The translations under genes and the position numbers were made by a program. A DNA stretch of 64,000 bases. It comes from an uncultured Collinsella sp. Lineage in GTDB: Bacteria; Actinomycetota; Coriobacteriia; Coriobacteriales; Coriobacteriaceae. Positions within the stretch are counted from its first letter, which is position 1. Each line of letters starts with the position of its first letter. The DNA lies in contig UQIE01000005.1 in assembly GCA_900541065.1 (NCBI GenBank), forward strand, positions 62,001-126,000. The letters are read 5' to 3'. Of the stretch, positions 63,390 through 64,000 are shown piece after piece. A model generated the notes under the pieces. It was not told the origin of the DNA, made no database searches, and was given only the letters and a program-made list of their open reading frames with translations.

Positions 63390-64000
63390 TGACCGATCTT
63401 GCATCCACCACACCACAATCGCTCGGTCGCGATCCCATGGTCGGCCTGCGCCTGGCGCGTGTCGACGGGTTTGAGCCGGCCATTGCACTCGGTCAGGACG
63501 AACTGCCTGCCTATCTGCGTCGTTTTACGATGCTGTTTGCCGACGATGCCACCATGCCCCGTGGCGGTATCGGCCGCGTGACGCGTGCCGTCAACGCCCA
63601 AGGCGAGGCCGTGGCACTCAAGCAGCTCATCTTGCCGACGCGCGATGAGTTTGACGACGATGCCGCTCACGAGGCGCTGGTCGCCAAGTTCAAGGCGGCG
63701 TTTCGCGAGGAATACGAATGCCATCGCGCCCTTTCGGGCCTTAAGGGCTTTCCCCGCCTCTATGGCTGGGGCGAGGTCGACGGTGTGCCTGCAATTGTCA
63801 TGGAATGGGTCGAGGGCGAGACGCTCGCCCGCTTGCGTTCGCGACTCGCCGTGGACGATGCCGGACGTCTGTCGCCGCTCGTGGCGGCGCGTCTGGGTCG
63901 CGACCTGTTCGATTTGCTCTGCCGTATGAGCCTGGTGGGCGAGGGCTTTGTCCATCGCGATATCTCGCCCGCTAATATTATGGTGCGCATGGCGCGTCTA
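63386..64000 (+). CDS. Serine/threonine protein kinase (3' end outside window)
   Basis: 205 residues are visible. GGIGRVTRAV is a modified glycine loop, VALKQL carries the ATP-binding Lys, VMEWVEGETL is the hinge, and HRDISPANIM the catalytic loop, with Ser instead of Lys after Asp-Ile. The family is eukaryotic-like Ser/Thr kinases. The gene starts inside the stop of the membrane protein gene and continues past the window end. Confidence 0.88.
   Translation, partial: MMTDLASTTPQSLGRDPMVGLRLARVDGFEPAIALGQDELPAYLRRFTMLFADDATMPRGGIGRVTRAVNAQGEAVALKQLILPTRDEFDDDAAHEALVAKFKAAFREEYECHRALSGLKGFPRLYGWGEVDGVPAIVMEWVEGETLARLRSRLAVDDAGRLSPLVAARLGRDLFDLLCRMSLVGEGFVHRDISPANIMVRMARL

Overview
The window is high-GC DNA with actinobacterial gene order: grpE-dnaJ-hspR, a fhaA-fhaB-phosphatase-SEDS/PBP-pknB cell-envelope cluster, and dnaX-ybaB-recR. 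Together with a mannose-family PTS followed by a DUF956 gene and a DUF5692/flavoprotein locus, this suggests a gut Coriobacteriia, most like Collinsella. The genus is inferred from gene content and codon style, not from a search.

Layout. 1-9.8 kb: chaperone genes (grpE, a zinc-finger-less dnaJ, hspR, later clpB) around an aconitase-family hydratase and two orphan membrane-anchored proteins bracketed by three copies of a 35-bp palindromic repeat. 9.8-22.5 kb: a DUF4143 ATPase behind an inverted-repeat promoter, an anchored acidic-tail protein, a TetR/DUF5692/iron-sulfur flavoprotein locus with two clear operators, hypA, and a mannose-type PTS operon with its DUF956 gene.

22.49-46.67 kb: a tRNA-Arg(CCT) gene carries two integrative elements in tandem, bounded by three copies of a 45-bp tRNA 3' end. 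Element 1 (about 10.7 kb) has a BcgI-like restriction-modification pair whose specificity gene is split at a GA-repeat tract, a relaxase, a VirD4/TraG coupling protein, MobC, a DnaB-like ATPase and an integrase. Element 2 (about 13.4 kb) has an XRE repressor with a symmetric divergent promoter, a 1118-residue sortase-anchored coiled-coil/CAP surface protein, a lipoprotein-like protein, a hairpin array beside mobC-relaxase, a 41-residue hydrophobic peptide whose mRNA ends can pair with each other, three overlapping metallophosphoesterase genes, two small DNA-binding proteins and a second integrase. Neither element encodes a type IV secretion channel, so both look mobilizable rather than self-transmissible.

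46.67-64 kb: the chromosome resumes with a leftward signalling and cell-wall cluster (YcxB-like protein, membrane Ser/Thr kinase, FhaA, FhaB, PP2C phosphatase, a fused FtsW/RodA-PBP2 protein, PASTA kinase PknB). It then continues rightward with dnaX, ybaB, recR, a membrane protein and the start of another protein kinase gene.
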